The notes under the pieces: generated by a model
The model's input: the letters and a program-made list of their open reading frames with translations, nothing else
Databases searched by the model: none
Told to the model about the DNA's origin: nothing
Part shown: piece by piece, positions 36,103-45,173 of the stretch
Position numbering within the stretch: position 1 is the stretch's first letter
How the letters are laid out: each line of letters opens with the position of its first letter
Program-made: the position numbers and the translations under genes
Source: CAIYTF01 sp963664845
GTDB taxonomy: Bacteria > Bacteroidota > Ignavibacteria > Ignavibacteriales > Ignavibacteriaceae
Direction: 5' to 3'
Length of the DNA: 64,000 nt
NCBI GenBank assembly: GCA_963664845.1
Contig: OY761615.1
Location: 4,650,001 to 4,714,000 of the forward strand

Positions 36103-36423
36103 ACCACTGATTTAACTGATTCGATTGATCTCTCTGAGAGAAAAGATTTGAACGAAAATAATCTATTGAAATCTGAGCCCAGATTTTGATAAATGGCCGA
36201 GTTGGCTGTTCTGAAATAGAAGCGGTGGATCATTGTTAAGACGGCTAAATTCAGTAAATAAAGAAATTGTCTTCAGCGCCTCGAAGATATGATGGATTAC
36301 CTGCTCCCGGAATGCTGTTCAATGAGTAAACTGCACCGCCTCCGCAGCTTGCACATTTGGTACTGATGGGGGCAGGTGGATTCATTTTAAATGATTTTTT
36401 CAAACATATCGTGGTAGTTGCCA
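36103..36423. other. Gap between the two PL9 genes
   Basis: About 320 bases. It starts with CCACTGATTTAACTGATT (36104-36121), a repeat also found right after the stop codons at 34075 and 37995. I see no promoter motif, operator or gene. Confidence 0.45.
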
Positions 36424-37995
36424 ATGCAGAAACAAATACTCTTGATTAGAACTATTCTTTTGGTGATCATTTTTTCCTGTGCAGCGATAATGCCGGCAAT
36501 ATATGTTTCACCGTCCGGAAAGGATATAAATACCGGTACTATAGACCAGCCACTTTATTCCATATCTGCTGCGGTTGCCAAAGTGAAGGCCGGAGATACA
36601 ATACTTGTCCGGGGAGGCACCTATACCTATACCACCACAATTCAGTTAAGTCAAATTGGTACCGACGCGGCACGTTATTATCTTTTAGCATATCCGGGCG
36701 AGCATCCGGTGCTGGATTTTTCCGGAATGGTTGATTCGGACACAAACCGTGGGTTCTTTCTAGGCGGCAGTTACTGGTATATAAAAGGTTTCGAAATATA
36801 CCGGCCCGGCGACAATGGAATGAAGGTGGAGGGAAATCATAACGTGATTGAACTGTGCCTGTTCCATCATTGCCGTGACACCGGACTTCAAATTGGTTTG
36901 GCGAAAAACTCGGAAACGAATAAAGGTGATTCTGCTGCGTACAATATGGTTTTGAACTGTGATTCGCACGATAATTGTGATATGCCCAGTGGGAAGAATG
37001 CAGATGGCTTTGCCTGCAAGCTTTGTCCCGGGCCAGGAAATGTGTTCATCGGATGCCGTTCATGGAATAACTCGGATGATGGCTGGGATTGTTATCAGGC
37101 AGAATATACAATCCGTGTTGAAAACTGCTGGACCTGGCATAACGGTGATGCTAAGTTGTTTCCGGAAGCAACCGGTTGGGGAGGGAATGGGAACGGCTTC
37201 AAGCTTGGAGGGAACAGCACTTATGGCGCAAACAACATTGCGATAAAATGTATTTCATTTGATCACAGCTATGGAACGTCAAACTGCAAGGGATATGATC
37301 AGAACGACAATAACAAAGGGATCACATTGCTGAATTGTGTCGCGTGGCTTTGCAAGCAGAATTTTGCACTCAGTAACGATCTCACCGGCGCCAATTTTCA
37401 CACGGTGAAAAATTGCGTGGGGTTTATGCCGGCAACCGGTGGAAAAAACTACAGTTTTTGTTCCAATACGAATCAAACCACAAACAGTTGGAATGTTGCC
37501 GGTGTTGTTGCTGATTCGAATGATTTCAAGAGTATTTCTCCGATCCTGGCTATGGCTCCACGAGAGGCTGATGGCAGTTTGCCCAACAACGATTTTGGGA
37601 AACTTGCCAACGGAAGTGATTTAATTGACAAAGGTACCAATGTGGGCTTTCCGTTTGCGGGCAGTGCTCCTGATCTGGGTGCATTTGAAACAGGTTTGAG
37701 TGTGGATGTGGGCAGTTATCTTCCGCAAAAGAAATCGTTTACTCTGGAACAGAATTACCCCAACCCTTTCAACCCTTCAACGATAATTGCATATGAGTTA
37801 CCGGTAAACAGCCCGGTTACATTAAAGGTCTATACGATACTCGGAACTGAAGTTGCCACCTTAGTGGATGCAGTCCAACCCGCAGGGAAGTATTCGGTGA
37901 GATTTCAATCAAATGGCTTGCCAAGCGGGATCTATGTATATACGGTCAGTGCCAGAAGCATTGTCGCATCACGCAAAATGTTATTGGTGAAATAG
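36424..37995 (+). CDS. Second pectate lyase, family PL9, T9SS-secreted
   Basis: A 523-aa paralogue of the preceding lyase, with a signal peptide (QILLIRTILLVIIFSCAAIM). The PL9 site is intact: D194 in ADGFACK, D218, D219 and D222 in SDDGWD, and K289 in KGYDQND. It differs from its neighbour by longer loops and extra cysteines (for example CPGPGN, CDMPSGK), so its chain-length preference may differ. A T9SS sorting domain occupies about 442-523 (core QNYPNPFNPSTII, ending SRKMLLVK). The ATG at 36424 is used; a TTG lies two codons upstream. It probably arose by tandem duplication followed by divergence. Confidence 0.92.
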   Translation: MQKQILLIRTILLVIIFSCAAIMPAIYVSPSGKDINTGTIDQPLYSISAAVAKVKAGDTILVRGGTYTYTTTIQLSQIGTDAARYYLLAYPGEHPVLDFSGMVDSDTNRGFFLGGSYWYIKGFEIYRPGDNGMKVEGNHNVIELCLFHHCRDTGLQIGLAKNSETNKGDSAAYNMVLNCDSHDNCDMPSGKNADGFACKLCPGPGNVFIGCRSWNNSDDGWDCYQAEYTIRVENCWTWHNGDAKLFPEATGWGGNGNGFKLGGNSTYGANNIAIKCISFDHSYGTSNCKGYDQNDNNKGITLLNCVAWLCKQNFALSNDLTGANFHTVKNCVGFMPATGGKNYSFCSNTNQTTNSWNVAGVVADSNDFKSISPILAMAPREADGSLPNNDFGKLANGSDLIDKGTNVGFPFAGSAPDLGAFETGLSVDVGSYLPQKKSFTLEQNYPNPFNPSTIIAYELPVNSPVTLKVYTILGTEVATLVDAVQPAGKYSVRFQSNGLPSGIYVYTVSARSIVASRKMLLVK

Positions 37996-38176
37996 GGCCA
38001 CAGGTTGACTTGATTAGATGATTCCGCCGAAATGACCCGATATGACCGGGAGAATATTCAATTAATCCCTGTAGATATCCAACATAATTGCAAATAACCT
38101 TAAAACACTGCGTGATACGAAAAATGAAATTTATTTTCTCGGTGAATTGGAAAATACAGTAAGAGGAGTTTTATTG

Positions 38177-39466
38177 ATGAGATACGTTACCTATTTTGTT
38201 GCTCTTGTTCTTTTAAGCAGTCCGGTTATTTCTCAGATAAATGGACAAGTAAAAATTGCACAAACAAATACGGACAAAATTCTTTCTGAACAACCCATCG
38301 GATTTGCTTCTCTTGAAGGCGGAACCCAAGGTGGACTGGGCGGCAGGATTGTCAGTGTGACATCAGTGGATTCATTGAAGGACTTACTTGACTCGGATGA
38401 GAAGCTGGTACTTTTATTATCCGGGAACTATCAATTATCAGGGATGACATCATGCAGGTCGGATAAGACAATTCTTGGAGTGGCTCCGAATACGAAAATT
38501 ATTGGTGGAGGTTTTGAGTTATACAAAAAACACAATGTGATTATCCGGAACATAACGTTTGAGGATGCACAGGATGATGCGCTCAAGATAAATCAGAATA
38601 CGCATAATATCTGGGTTGATCATTGTATGTTTACCGATGGTGCTTTACCTGATCCTGAAGCCGCAAACCATGACGGGTTGCTGGATATTACCAGAGAATC
38701 GAATTATGTCACTATATCCTATTGTGTGTTCGTGAATCACAGCAAGGATTTGTTAATTGGCATGAGTGACGGGTATCAACAGGATGTCGGGTACCTAAAG
38801 GTTACCTTGCATCATAACTGGTTTAATGGCACGCGACAGCGGCATCCACGAGTGCGCTATGGAACCGTTCATTGTTTTAATAATTACTATCTCAATAATG
38901 ATTTATATGGTGTTGCTTCTACTTGCGAAGCAGATGTTGTGGTAGAGGGGTCCTATTTCCAGGGAGTTCCTCATCCGACCTATTGTATAAATGGTTATGC
39001 GGAGTCACCTGCGGGCGATCTGATTGAAAAACACAATATTTATGATAATTCGGGAATCCCCGAAGTTCGAGGAACCGCGTTTGATCCCAGCAGCTATTAT
39101 TCGTATAGTCTGGATAGTGCAGCTACCGTTCCTCAGATAGTTATGTTGCAAGCCGGTGTGGATAAAATGACATCGGTGGAGAGCAATGCTGCACTATTGC
39201 CGGGGCAATTTGAATTACAGCAAAACTACCCGAATCCGTTCAATCCAAACACCCTAATACGTTTTGATTTGGCAACAGGTGGAAACGTATCACTGGTTGT
39301 GTATGATGCGTTAGGTAATATTGTTGAAACGTTGATAAAGGGGGAAAAGCCGGCGGGGCAGCATACAGTGCTCTTTAATGCGGGTAAATACGCCAGTGGT
39401 GTCTATCTCTACCAACTTCAGGCGGGAAACTCCATTCAGTCAAAGAAAATGCTGCTGATCAAGTGA
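38177..39466 (+). CDS. Pectate lyase, family PL1, T9SS-secreted
   Basis: A 429-aa PL1 lyase with a signal peptide (RYVTYFVALVLLSSPVIS). The beta-helix shows IWVDHCMFTDG, DGLLDITRESNYVTISYC, HSKDLLIG and LHHNWFNGTRQRHPRVRYG. The arginines R222 and R227 of that last block align with the catalytic and substrate-binding arginines of PelC (218 and 223). It degrades polygalacturonate by Ca2+-dependent beta-elimination. A T9SS sorting domain covers about 349-429 (core QNYPNPFNPNTLI, ending SKKMLLIK). AGAGGAG lies 8 nt upstream of the ATG at 38177, which decides the start. Confidence 0.94.
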   Translation: MRYVTYFVALVLLSSPVISQINGQVKIAQTNTDKILSEQPIGFASLEGGTQGGLGGRIVSVTSVDSLKDLLDSDEKLVLLLSGNYQLSGMTSCRSDKTILGVAPNTKIIGGGFELYKKHNVIIRNITFEDAQDDALKINQNTHNIWVDHCMFTDGALPDPEAANHDGLLDITRESNYVTISYCVFVNHSKDLLIGMSDGYQQDVGYLKVTLHHNWFNGTRQRHPRVRYGTVHCFNNYYLNNDLYGVASTCEADVVVEGSYFQGVPHPTYCINGYAESPAGDLIEKHNIYDNSGIPEVRGTAFDPSSYYSYSLDSAATVPQIVMLQAGVDKMTSVESNAALLPGQFELQQNYPNPFNPNTLIRFDLATGGNVSLVVYDALGNIVETLIKGEKPAGQHTVLFNAGKYASGVYLYQLQAGNSIQSKKMLLIK

Positions 39467-39544
39467 GTGCGGATGCTATTATTATTGGTATTAAATGACC
39501 AATAGAGTGACGGTTGACTTTATAAAATATCAGTTAATAATGTT

Positions 39545-39713
39545 AGGGTATTTTCAATAATATTATCGTCGGAAATGGCCAAACATTTGATAAAGTGAAA
39601 TAAATCCACCCTGTTTCACTCCCTTTCGCAAAGGGAGGGAAGGAATACGTCTTTTTTTAGTTCTGGCTTGTCCAGGTTAGTTATTTATTCATTAATTAGG
39701 TTCAGGAGATTTG
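39545..39713. promoter_or_regulatory. Upstream region shared with the pfp leader
   Basis: Two blocks of this gap resemble the region before pfp (17402-17755): the AAATGGCCAAACATTTGATA block near 39575 and the TTCTGGCTTGTCCAGGTTAG block near 39661. Between them lies a hairpin CTCCCTTTCGCAAAGGGAG. The shared blocks could be a regulatory element or a dispersed repeat. Confidence 0.45.
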
Positions 39714-41093
39714 ATGGTTAGGTTGCGTATGTTACTGGTTATGATGGCAATGGCAGGAGTTTCTTATTCACAGGTATATAAGACTTCCGCTTTTGAAAAT
39801 TCGCCCATTGGTTTTGCTTCGGTGCATGCTTATGGTCAAAACGGTACAACCGGCGGTGCCGGTGGCGATACACTATATTTTACGAGTCGTGCACCAATAC
39901 AGGCGTTCATGAATGCCAGGGCAAAAGCCAAAATCACAACACCCAAAGTTCTTGTTATACAAGGAACAGTTACGAACGACACAAGTATTAGTCAAATTTA
40001 TGTTAAACGAGTTGCGAATCTGACGATTATAGGGAAAGGCAATGATGCGCTGCTTGACGGGCAGGGTTTGGCTATTATTGGCAGCAGGAACATTATTGTC
40101 AGAAATCTGACAATGAGAAATGCCAAACCAGACTGCGTAACCATAGCAACAACGGGCTCAGATACCTGTCACCACATATGGATCGACCATTGTACTTTTT
40201 CGGATGATCCGATGGTAGATTTGAGCAGCAGCGGTACACATGACGGCTTGTTGGACATTTCGCACCGGTCAAATTATGTCACGGTTTCATGGTGCGAATT
40301 CCACAATCACGATAAAGTATCGTTGCTGGGATACTCTGATAATTCAAGCGATGAAGTAGGCTACCTGAGTACAACATATCATCATAACTGGTGGAACAAC
40401 ACGGTTCAGCGTCATCCGCGTGTCCGGTATGCTTCCTGTCATGTGTATAACAATTTTTATGATGGTACCACGACTCCCGCCGGAACACTTGGCATGGGGA
40501 CATCAGGCGGATACGGTATCACTTCGACGTGTGAAGCCGATGTTCTGGTTGAAGCAAATTATTTTGACAAAGTTATAAATCCGGCTGAAGTGGGGCAGGG
40601 CTCTTCCCCGGTAGGAGACATGCGTGAACGGTATAACCTGTTGAACAATTGCACCAATGGTATTCAGACACGCGCAACTCATGCCACACCTTTTGAACCA
40701 TCTGGTTTTTACAGCTATAGTCTGGATAGTGCTGCAACAATTCCCGCACTTGTTAAGGCCGGAGCAGGCGCCGGCAAGTTGTCCGGACCTTCAAGTATAA
40801 AAGAACTTGGGTCAAACGGTCAAATACCTGACTCCTATTCGCTCCGTCAAAATTATCCAAATCCGTTTAATCCGTCAACAATGATCTCCTATGCGCTTCC
40901 AGTGGGCGGACATGTCACCCTAAAAGTTTACGACCAGTTGGGAAAAGAGATTAGCACATTGGTAAACGAGGAACAGGCTGTTGGCGCCTACAGGGTGGTT
41001 TTTAGTGCATCGAACCTCACGAGCGGTTTATATTTTTATACGCTAAAAGCCGGCACTTATTCCGTTACAAGAAAAATGATATTCATGAAATAG
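39714..41093 (+). CDS. Second pectate lyase, family PL1, T9SS-secreted
   Basis: A 459-aa PL1 lyase, paralogous to the previous one. It has a signal peptide (RLRMLLVMMAMAGVSYS). Catalytic-domain blocks are IWIDHCTFSDD, DGLLDISHRSNYVTVSWC, HDKVSLLGYSD and YHHNWWNNTVQRHPRVRYA with the conserved arginines. It ends in a T9SS sorting domain (about 379-459, core QNYPNPFNPSTMI, ending TRKMIFMK). AGGAG at 39704-39708 fits the ATG at 39714. The next gene starts within 50 bp, so the lyase and the GH105 enzyme are probably one transcript: the lyase makes unsaturated ends and the hydrolase removes them. Confidence 0.94.
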   Translation: MVRLRMLLVMMAMAGVSYSQVYKTSAFENSPIGFASVHAYGQNGTTGGAGGDTLYFTSRAPIQAFMNARAKAKITTPKVLVIQGTVTNDTSISQIYVKRVANLTIIGKGNDALLDGQGLAIIGSRNIIVRNLTMRNAKPDCVTIATTGSDTCHHIWIDHCTFSDDPMVDLSSSGTHDGLLDISHRSNYVTVSWCEFHNHDKVSLLGYSDNSSDEVGYLSTTYHHNWWNNTVQRHPRVRYASCHVYNNFYDGTTTPAGTLGMGTSGGYGITSTCEADVLVEANYFDKVINPAEVGQGSSPVGDMRERYNLLNNCTNGIQTRATHATPFEPSGFYSYSLDSAATIPALVKAGAGAGKLSGPSSIKELGSNGQIPDSYSLRQNYPNPFNPSTMISYALPVGGHVTLKVYDQLGKEISTLVNEEQAVGAYRVVFSASNLTSGLYFYTLKAGTYSVTRKMIFMK

Positions 41094-41143
41094 AAAAAAA
41101 ATATATGGTTAATTTGTTATTCACTTTGTTCCGCAGCAAAAAA

Positions 41144-42637
41144 ATGCGGCGGCAATCTGTTTCAGTTGTGCTATTTTGTTTGCTTCTAAGCGTTTCACTA
41201 AGCGCTCAGGGGCAGGCGAACAAAGGAGTGCCAACCGATCTGGGCAGGAAACTGGCCGATAATTATATGACGTTACATCCTTCATGGATTGAGTATTCGA
41301 GTACCGCAACGACGCCTTACTGGGTGTATGAGTATGGATTGATGCTTGAAGCTTTTTATCAGGTTTGGAAGTCGACCGGTGATGTTAAATATTATAACTA
41401 TGTTAAATCCAACATAGATAAACTGGTTGATGCCAACGGAAACATTTCGGGTTATTCCTCTTCAGGTTCCGGGTACAAATTAGATGATATATGCCCGGGA
41501 AAAGCATTGATGGAACTTTACATAGAAACGACTGCTGCAAAATACAAGACTGCAGCAACTAAACTTCGCACGCAGTTGACCAATCAACCACGGACGGCGT
41601 CCGGAGGCTTTTGGCATAAACAGACGTATCCAAATCAAATGTGGCTTGATGGTCTTTATATGGCAGAGCCTTTTTATCTGCTTTATGCGACAACGTTTGG
41701 CGATACAGCAGCAATTACTGATGTAACAAAGCAGTTTCTTCTGATAAAACAGCACTTAAAAGATTCAACTACCGGATTATATTACCATGGATGGGATGAA
41801 TCAAAAACCCAGACATGGTCCAACCCTGTAACGGGTACCTCAAAGAGCTTTTGGGGTCGTGCCATTGGCTGGTATATGATGGGTCTTGTTGATATACTTG
41901 ATTTTTTGCCACAGACCAATCCGCATCGTGCTGAACTGATCCAGTCATATGCGGATTTGGCGGCTTCAATGCTGAAGTTCCGGGATGCCAAACAGAAACT
42001 GTGGTATCAGGTTGTTGATAAAGGAACTGTGGCAGGGAATTACATCGAAGGGTCGGTTTCATCGATGATGACGTACTGCTATTTCAAGGGTGCCGCAAAA
42101 GGGTATCTGAGTGCTGACTATACGGCAATTGCAAAAGAAAGTCTGCAGGCCATAATGGACAGCCTGGTTACGACCGACAGCAAAGGGGTGATGACATTGC
42201 AACATGTTTGCCAAACTGCCGGTCTCGGCGGATCGTCAAATCGCGATGGGACTTTTGCTTATTATATTAGTGAGGCGCAGCGAGCTAATGACTTTAAGGG
42301 TTATGGTCCGCTCATGATGGCATCACTTTATTCGGATCTGACTGATGTGCACCGAAGTGCATCCCGGTCAGAATTGAGTCTGGAATTGAAGCAGAATTAT
42401 CCGAATCCATTTAATCCCTCCACCACAATCAGTTATTCGCTTCCACACTCAAGTATGGTTATAGCAAAAATTTATGATATGTTGGGAAATGAAATAGCAA
42501 CTTTATCCAATACTGTCCAGCAGGCAGGAGTGCATCAGGTTAGTTGGAATGCAAGCACAGCCCCGAGTGGAGTCTATATATTCCGGCTTAATGCCGAAGG
42601 ACAGACAAAACAGCAGAAGATGTTATTGCTAAAATAA
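41144..42637 (+). CDS. GH105 unsaturated glycuronyl hydrolase, T9SS-secreted
   Basis: A 497-aa alpha/alpha-barrel hydrolase that removes the 4,5-unsaturated uronate from oligosaccharides made by pectate or rhamnogalacturonan lyases. Family blocks are WVYEYGLMLEA, GGFWHKQTYPNQMWLDGLYM with catalytic D169, FWGRAIGWYMMGLVD, LWYQVVDKG and GTFAYYISEAQRANDFKGYGPL. A T9SS sorting domain follows (about 416-497, core QNYPNPFNPSTTI, ending QQKMLLLK), so it should be outside the cell. This is uncommon for GH105, which is usually cytoplasmic or periplasmic. The ATG at 41144 gives a clean signal peptide (RRQSVSVVLFCLLLSVSLSA); an in-frame ATG at 41105 is only 11 bp after the lyase stop and may be the true start. 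Confidence 0.9.
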   Translation: MRRQSVSVVLFCLLLSVSLSAQGQANKGVPTDLGRKLADNYMTLHPSWIEYSSTATTPYWVYEYGLMLEAFYQVWKSTGDVKYYNYVKSNIDKLVDANGNISGYSSSGSGYKLDDICPGKALMELYIETTAAKYKTAATKLRTQLTNQPRTASGGFWHKQTYPNQMWLDGLYMAEPFYLLYATTFGDTAAITDVTKQFLLIKQHLKDSTTGLYYHGWDESKTQTWSNPVTGTSKSFWGRAIGWYMMGLVDILDFLPQTNPHRAELIQSYADLAASMLKFRDAKQKLWYQVVDKGTVAGNYIEGSVSSMMTYCYFKGAAKGYLSADYTAIAKESLQAIMDSLVTTDSKGVMTLQHVCQTAGLGGSSNRDGTFAYYISEAQRANDFKGYGPLMMASLYSDLTDVHRSASRSELSLELKQNYPNPFNPSTTISYSLPHSSMVIAKIYDMLGNEIATLSNTVQQAGVHQVSWNASTAPSGVYIFRLNAEGQTKQQKMLLLK

Positions 42638-42964
42638 CGACATGATGTCTACAATAAATTGGAACACGCACGCCCCGAACGGGATATTAGGAGATAACAG
42701 GGGTTGGAACCGATTTCCGCGGATAGAAATTCGAAATTTAGCTTTTTGGAAAGCCGACTAAAGCTAAAATTGAGTTTTTACATAATCTCTTAGCTCGTGA
42801 ATCATTCTCACCCGCTGAAATCGGCTTAGTTACAAATAGTAGCGCTATCAGTGGCTGAAGCCAATATTTAGGGGGTAATGTATTCCACGACTTGAAAGTC
42901 GTGGCCATTCAATCTCTGGTTTTTCATAGCATGAATAAAATATTTTAAATAAACCAAGGTCCTT
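42638..42964. other. Gap with composite palindromic repeats
   Basis: About 330 bases between the two GH105 genes. It holds CCCG/CGGG at 42674-42683, the 33-bp dispersed repeat at 42707-42739, TGGCT/AGCCA near 42852 and the perfect hairpin CCACGACT-TGAA-AGTCGTGG at 42885-42904. No gene is seen. Confidence 0.55.
42707..42739. repeat. 33-bp dispersed repeat, second copy
   Basis: Identical over 33 bases to 22705-22737. The core contains GAACCGATTTCCGCGGATAG. Unlike the first copy it lacks the flanking 16-bp inverted arms. Confidence 0.65.
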
Positions 42965-44929
42965 ATGTTTCTTAAATTTCACACACTTGTAAGTGTCAGC
43001 ATACAGGTCGCTTTTCTTGCACTCTACCTTCTAACTCCATCTGCGTTTTCGCAAACAGGGATTATAAAGGGAGAGAAACCCCTTTCGTTTAAAATTGGTG
43101 AGAGCTTTCTCAAAATTCATCCGGACTCGATCAATTATCCAACCGAATCAAAAAGCAAAAAATGGAACTATGAGCAGGGTCTGATGCTTGGTGCACTTCA
43201 TCAAATATACAAAGTATATGGAGCAGCCGGCCAGAAATTCTATGATTACATGAAAAAAAACCTTGACTATTATGTGCAGGCAGATGGAACGATAAAAACG
43301 TATCAAAAGGATGAGTATAACCTTGACAATATACCCCCCGGCAGAATGCTGCTGGTGTTATATAAGGATACGAAAGATGACCGGTATATGAAAGCTGCAG
43401 AACTATTGCGCGACCAGTTGCGAACGCATCCACGTATTGCCCAAGGCGGATTTTGGCACAAAAAAATATATCCAAACCAGATGTGGCTCGACGGAATTTA
43501 TATGGCTGATGTATTTTATGCCAAGTATAGCGGAGTCGTAAAGGATACAACTGCTTATAATGATATCTACAATCAGTTCAGGCTCATATATGAAAATTGC
43601 CGGGATACAGCAACCGGCCTCTTGTATCATGCCTGGGATGCGAGCAAAGAGCAAAAATGGGCAAATGCCAAAACCGGCACATCTCCCAACTTTTGGGGCA
43701 GGGCAATGGGGTGGTATATGATGGCGCTTGTTGATGTTTTGGATTATTTCCCGGCAAGTCAGCCGGGAAGAAAACAATTAATCGAAATACTGAAGCATGA
43801 GAGTGCTGCACTGCTCAAAGTTCGCGATGGAGATAAAAAGCTTTGGTATCAGGTGCTTGATAAAGGAGGCAAAGAGGGTAATTATTTGGAAGCTTCAGCA
43901 TCCATGATGATCACCTATGCATTTGCAAAGGGAGCCAACAAGGGCTATCTCGCCAAAGAGTATATAACCTATGCGAAGGAATCGTTTTCCGCAGGCTGGA
44001 AACAATTCGTGACTTTAGATAAAGACAGCACCATTTATCTTAATGACGTTTGTCAGGTTGCCGGTCTTGGCGGAAAACCTTACCGCGACGGCAGCTATGA
44101 GTATTATATTCATGAGCCGCGGCGGACGAATGATTTTAAGGGGTACGGACCGTTTTTATTCGCCTCGCTTGAAATTGAAAAGGCAGCTCTTGCAGAAGGC
44201 TCCAAGAAGACAGGCGGCAAAACAGTTGGGCTGGATTATTACTTTAATAACGAATGGAAAGACGGCAAACGATGGCACTATGTGTGGGAGGACACAACAA
44301 ATTCGGGGTTTGCCGAGCTCGGCAAAATTTTTGCCGGTTACGGAGCAAGAATTACGTCGATTGAAACAGCCCCCACAAAGGAATCATTGCAAAACTGTAA
44401 TCTCTATATCATTGTGGATCCGGACACCCCTCAGGAAACCAAAGAGCCGCATTATATTGATGATGCTTCCATCAACACTATTGTCGATTGGGTGAAAAAT
44501 GGCGGAGTTTTGGCACTTATGGCTAATGACAGCGGCAATTGTGAGTTTAAGCATCTGAATAATCTATCGGAAAAGTTCGGAATCCGCTTCAACGAAGACA
44601 GTGAGAACAGGGTAGTGGGGAAGAATTTTGAAATGGGCAAATTTGACAGTTTGCCCGCGCACCCGTTGTTTGCGGGTGTGAAGAAGATTTACCTGAAAGA
44701 GATAAGCACGCTAAAACTGTTCGATTACGCAGAAGGAATTTTGAAACGCGGCAATCAGACTATAATGGCATATACTAAGTTTGGTAAGGGCTATGTTTTT
44801 GCAGTAGGTGACCCATGGATATACAACGAGTATATAGACAACAGGAAACTTCCCAAAGAATTTGAAAACTATCAAGCAGCAAAAAACCTTGCAAGTTGGC
44901 TGCTTGGTCTTTGCGACAAGACAAAATAG
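42965..44929 (+). CDS. GH105 hydrolase fused to a DUF4350-like domain
   Basis: A 654-aa protein with a signal peptide (VSIQVAFLALYLLTPSAFS). Residues about 35-400 are a GH105 barrel close to the previous gene: WNYEQGLMLGALH, GGFWHKKIYPNQMWLDGIYM with catalytic D176, FWGRAMGWYMMALVD and GSYEYYIHEPRRTNDFKGYGP. Residues about 415-654 form an alpha/beta domain (TVGLDYYFNNEWKDG, NLYIIVDPDTPQ, IVDWVKNGGVLALMAND, KGYVFAVGDPWIYNEY). It resembles DUF4350 or glutamine-amidotransferase-like domains attached to some rhamnogalacturonyl hydrolases. There is no T9SS sorting domain, so I expect a periplasmic enzyme. The role of the extra domain is unknown. Confidence 0.88.
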   Translation: MFLKFHTLVSVSIQVAFLALYLLTPSAFSQTGIIKGEKPLSFKIGESFLKIHPDSINYPTESKSKKWNYEQGLMLGALHQIYKVYGAAGQKFYDYMKKNLDYYVQADGTIKTYQKDEYNLDNIPPGRMLLVLYKDTKDDRYMKAAELLRDQLRTHPRIAQGGFWHKKIYPNQMWLDGIYMADVFYAKYSGVVKDTTAYNDIYNQFRLIYENCRDTATGLLYHAWDASKEQKWANAKTGTSPNFWGRAMGWYMMALVDVLDYFPASQPGRKQLIEILKHESAALLKVRDGDKKLWYQVLDKGGKEGNYLEASASMMITYAFAKGANKGYLAKEYITYAKESFSAGWKQFVTLDKDSTIYLNDVCQVAGLGGKPYRDGSYEYYIHEPRRTNDFKGYGPFLFASLEIEKAALAEGSKKTGGKTVGLDYYFNNEWKDGKRWHYVWEDTTNSGFAELGKIFAGYGARITSIETAPTKESLQNCNLYIIVDPDTPQETKEPHYIDDASINTIVDWVKNGGVLALMANDSGNCEFKHLNNLSEKFGIRFNEDSENRVVGKNFEMGKFDSLPAHPLFAGVKKIYLKEISTLKLFDYAEGILKRGNQTIMAYTKFGKGYVFAVGDPWIYNEYIDNRKLPKEFENYQAAKNLASWLLGLCDKTK

Positions 44930-45173
44930 ACGATTTTAATCAGATATATGTTTGAACAGCTTTGGGACAACCAAATCCCAAAGGCAACCTATAGCTTTGT
45001 TTTGAGAAATTCATCTCTTCCCAGACCCGGGATTTGCCCTCAATAAATGCAGCATTAATCGACCTATTCTCTCTGGGAACAGGCAGGGAGAATAGGCCTC
45101 TTTATACATTTGGACCTTCCATTAAACAGCTTTGAAAAAAACAGACTACATCGGTAGCAAAAAGGAAATTTTG
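44930..45173. other. Intergenic region after the GH105 fusion gene
   Basis: About 240 bases with no gene, containing the terminator at 45064-45097. The promoter of the next gene follows. Confidence 0.5.
45064..45103 (+). terminator. Terminator after GH105 fusion gene
   Basis: CCTATTCTCTCTG (45064-45076) pairs with CAGGGAGAATAGG (45085-45097), 13 bp with one G-U pair, followed by a T-rich tract. Confidence 0.75.
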
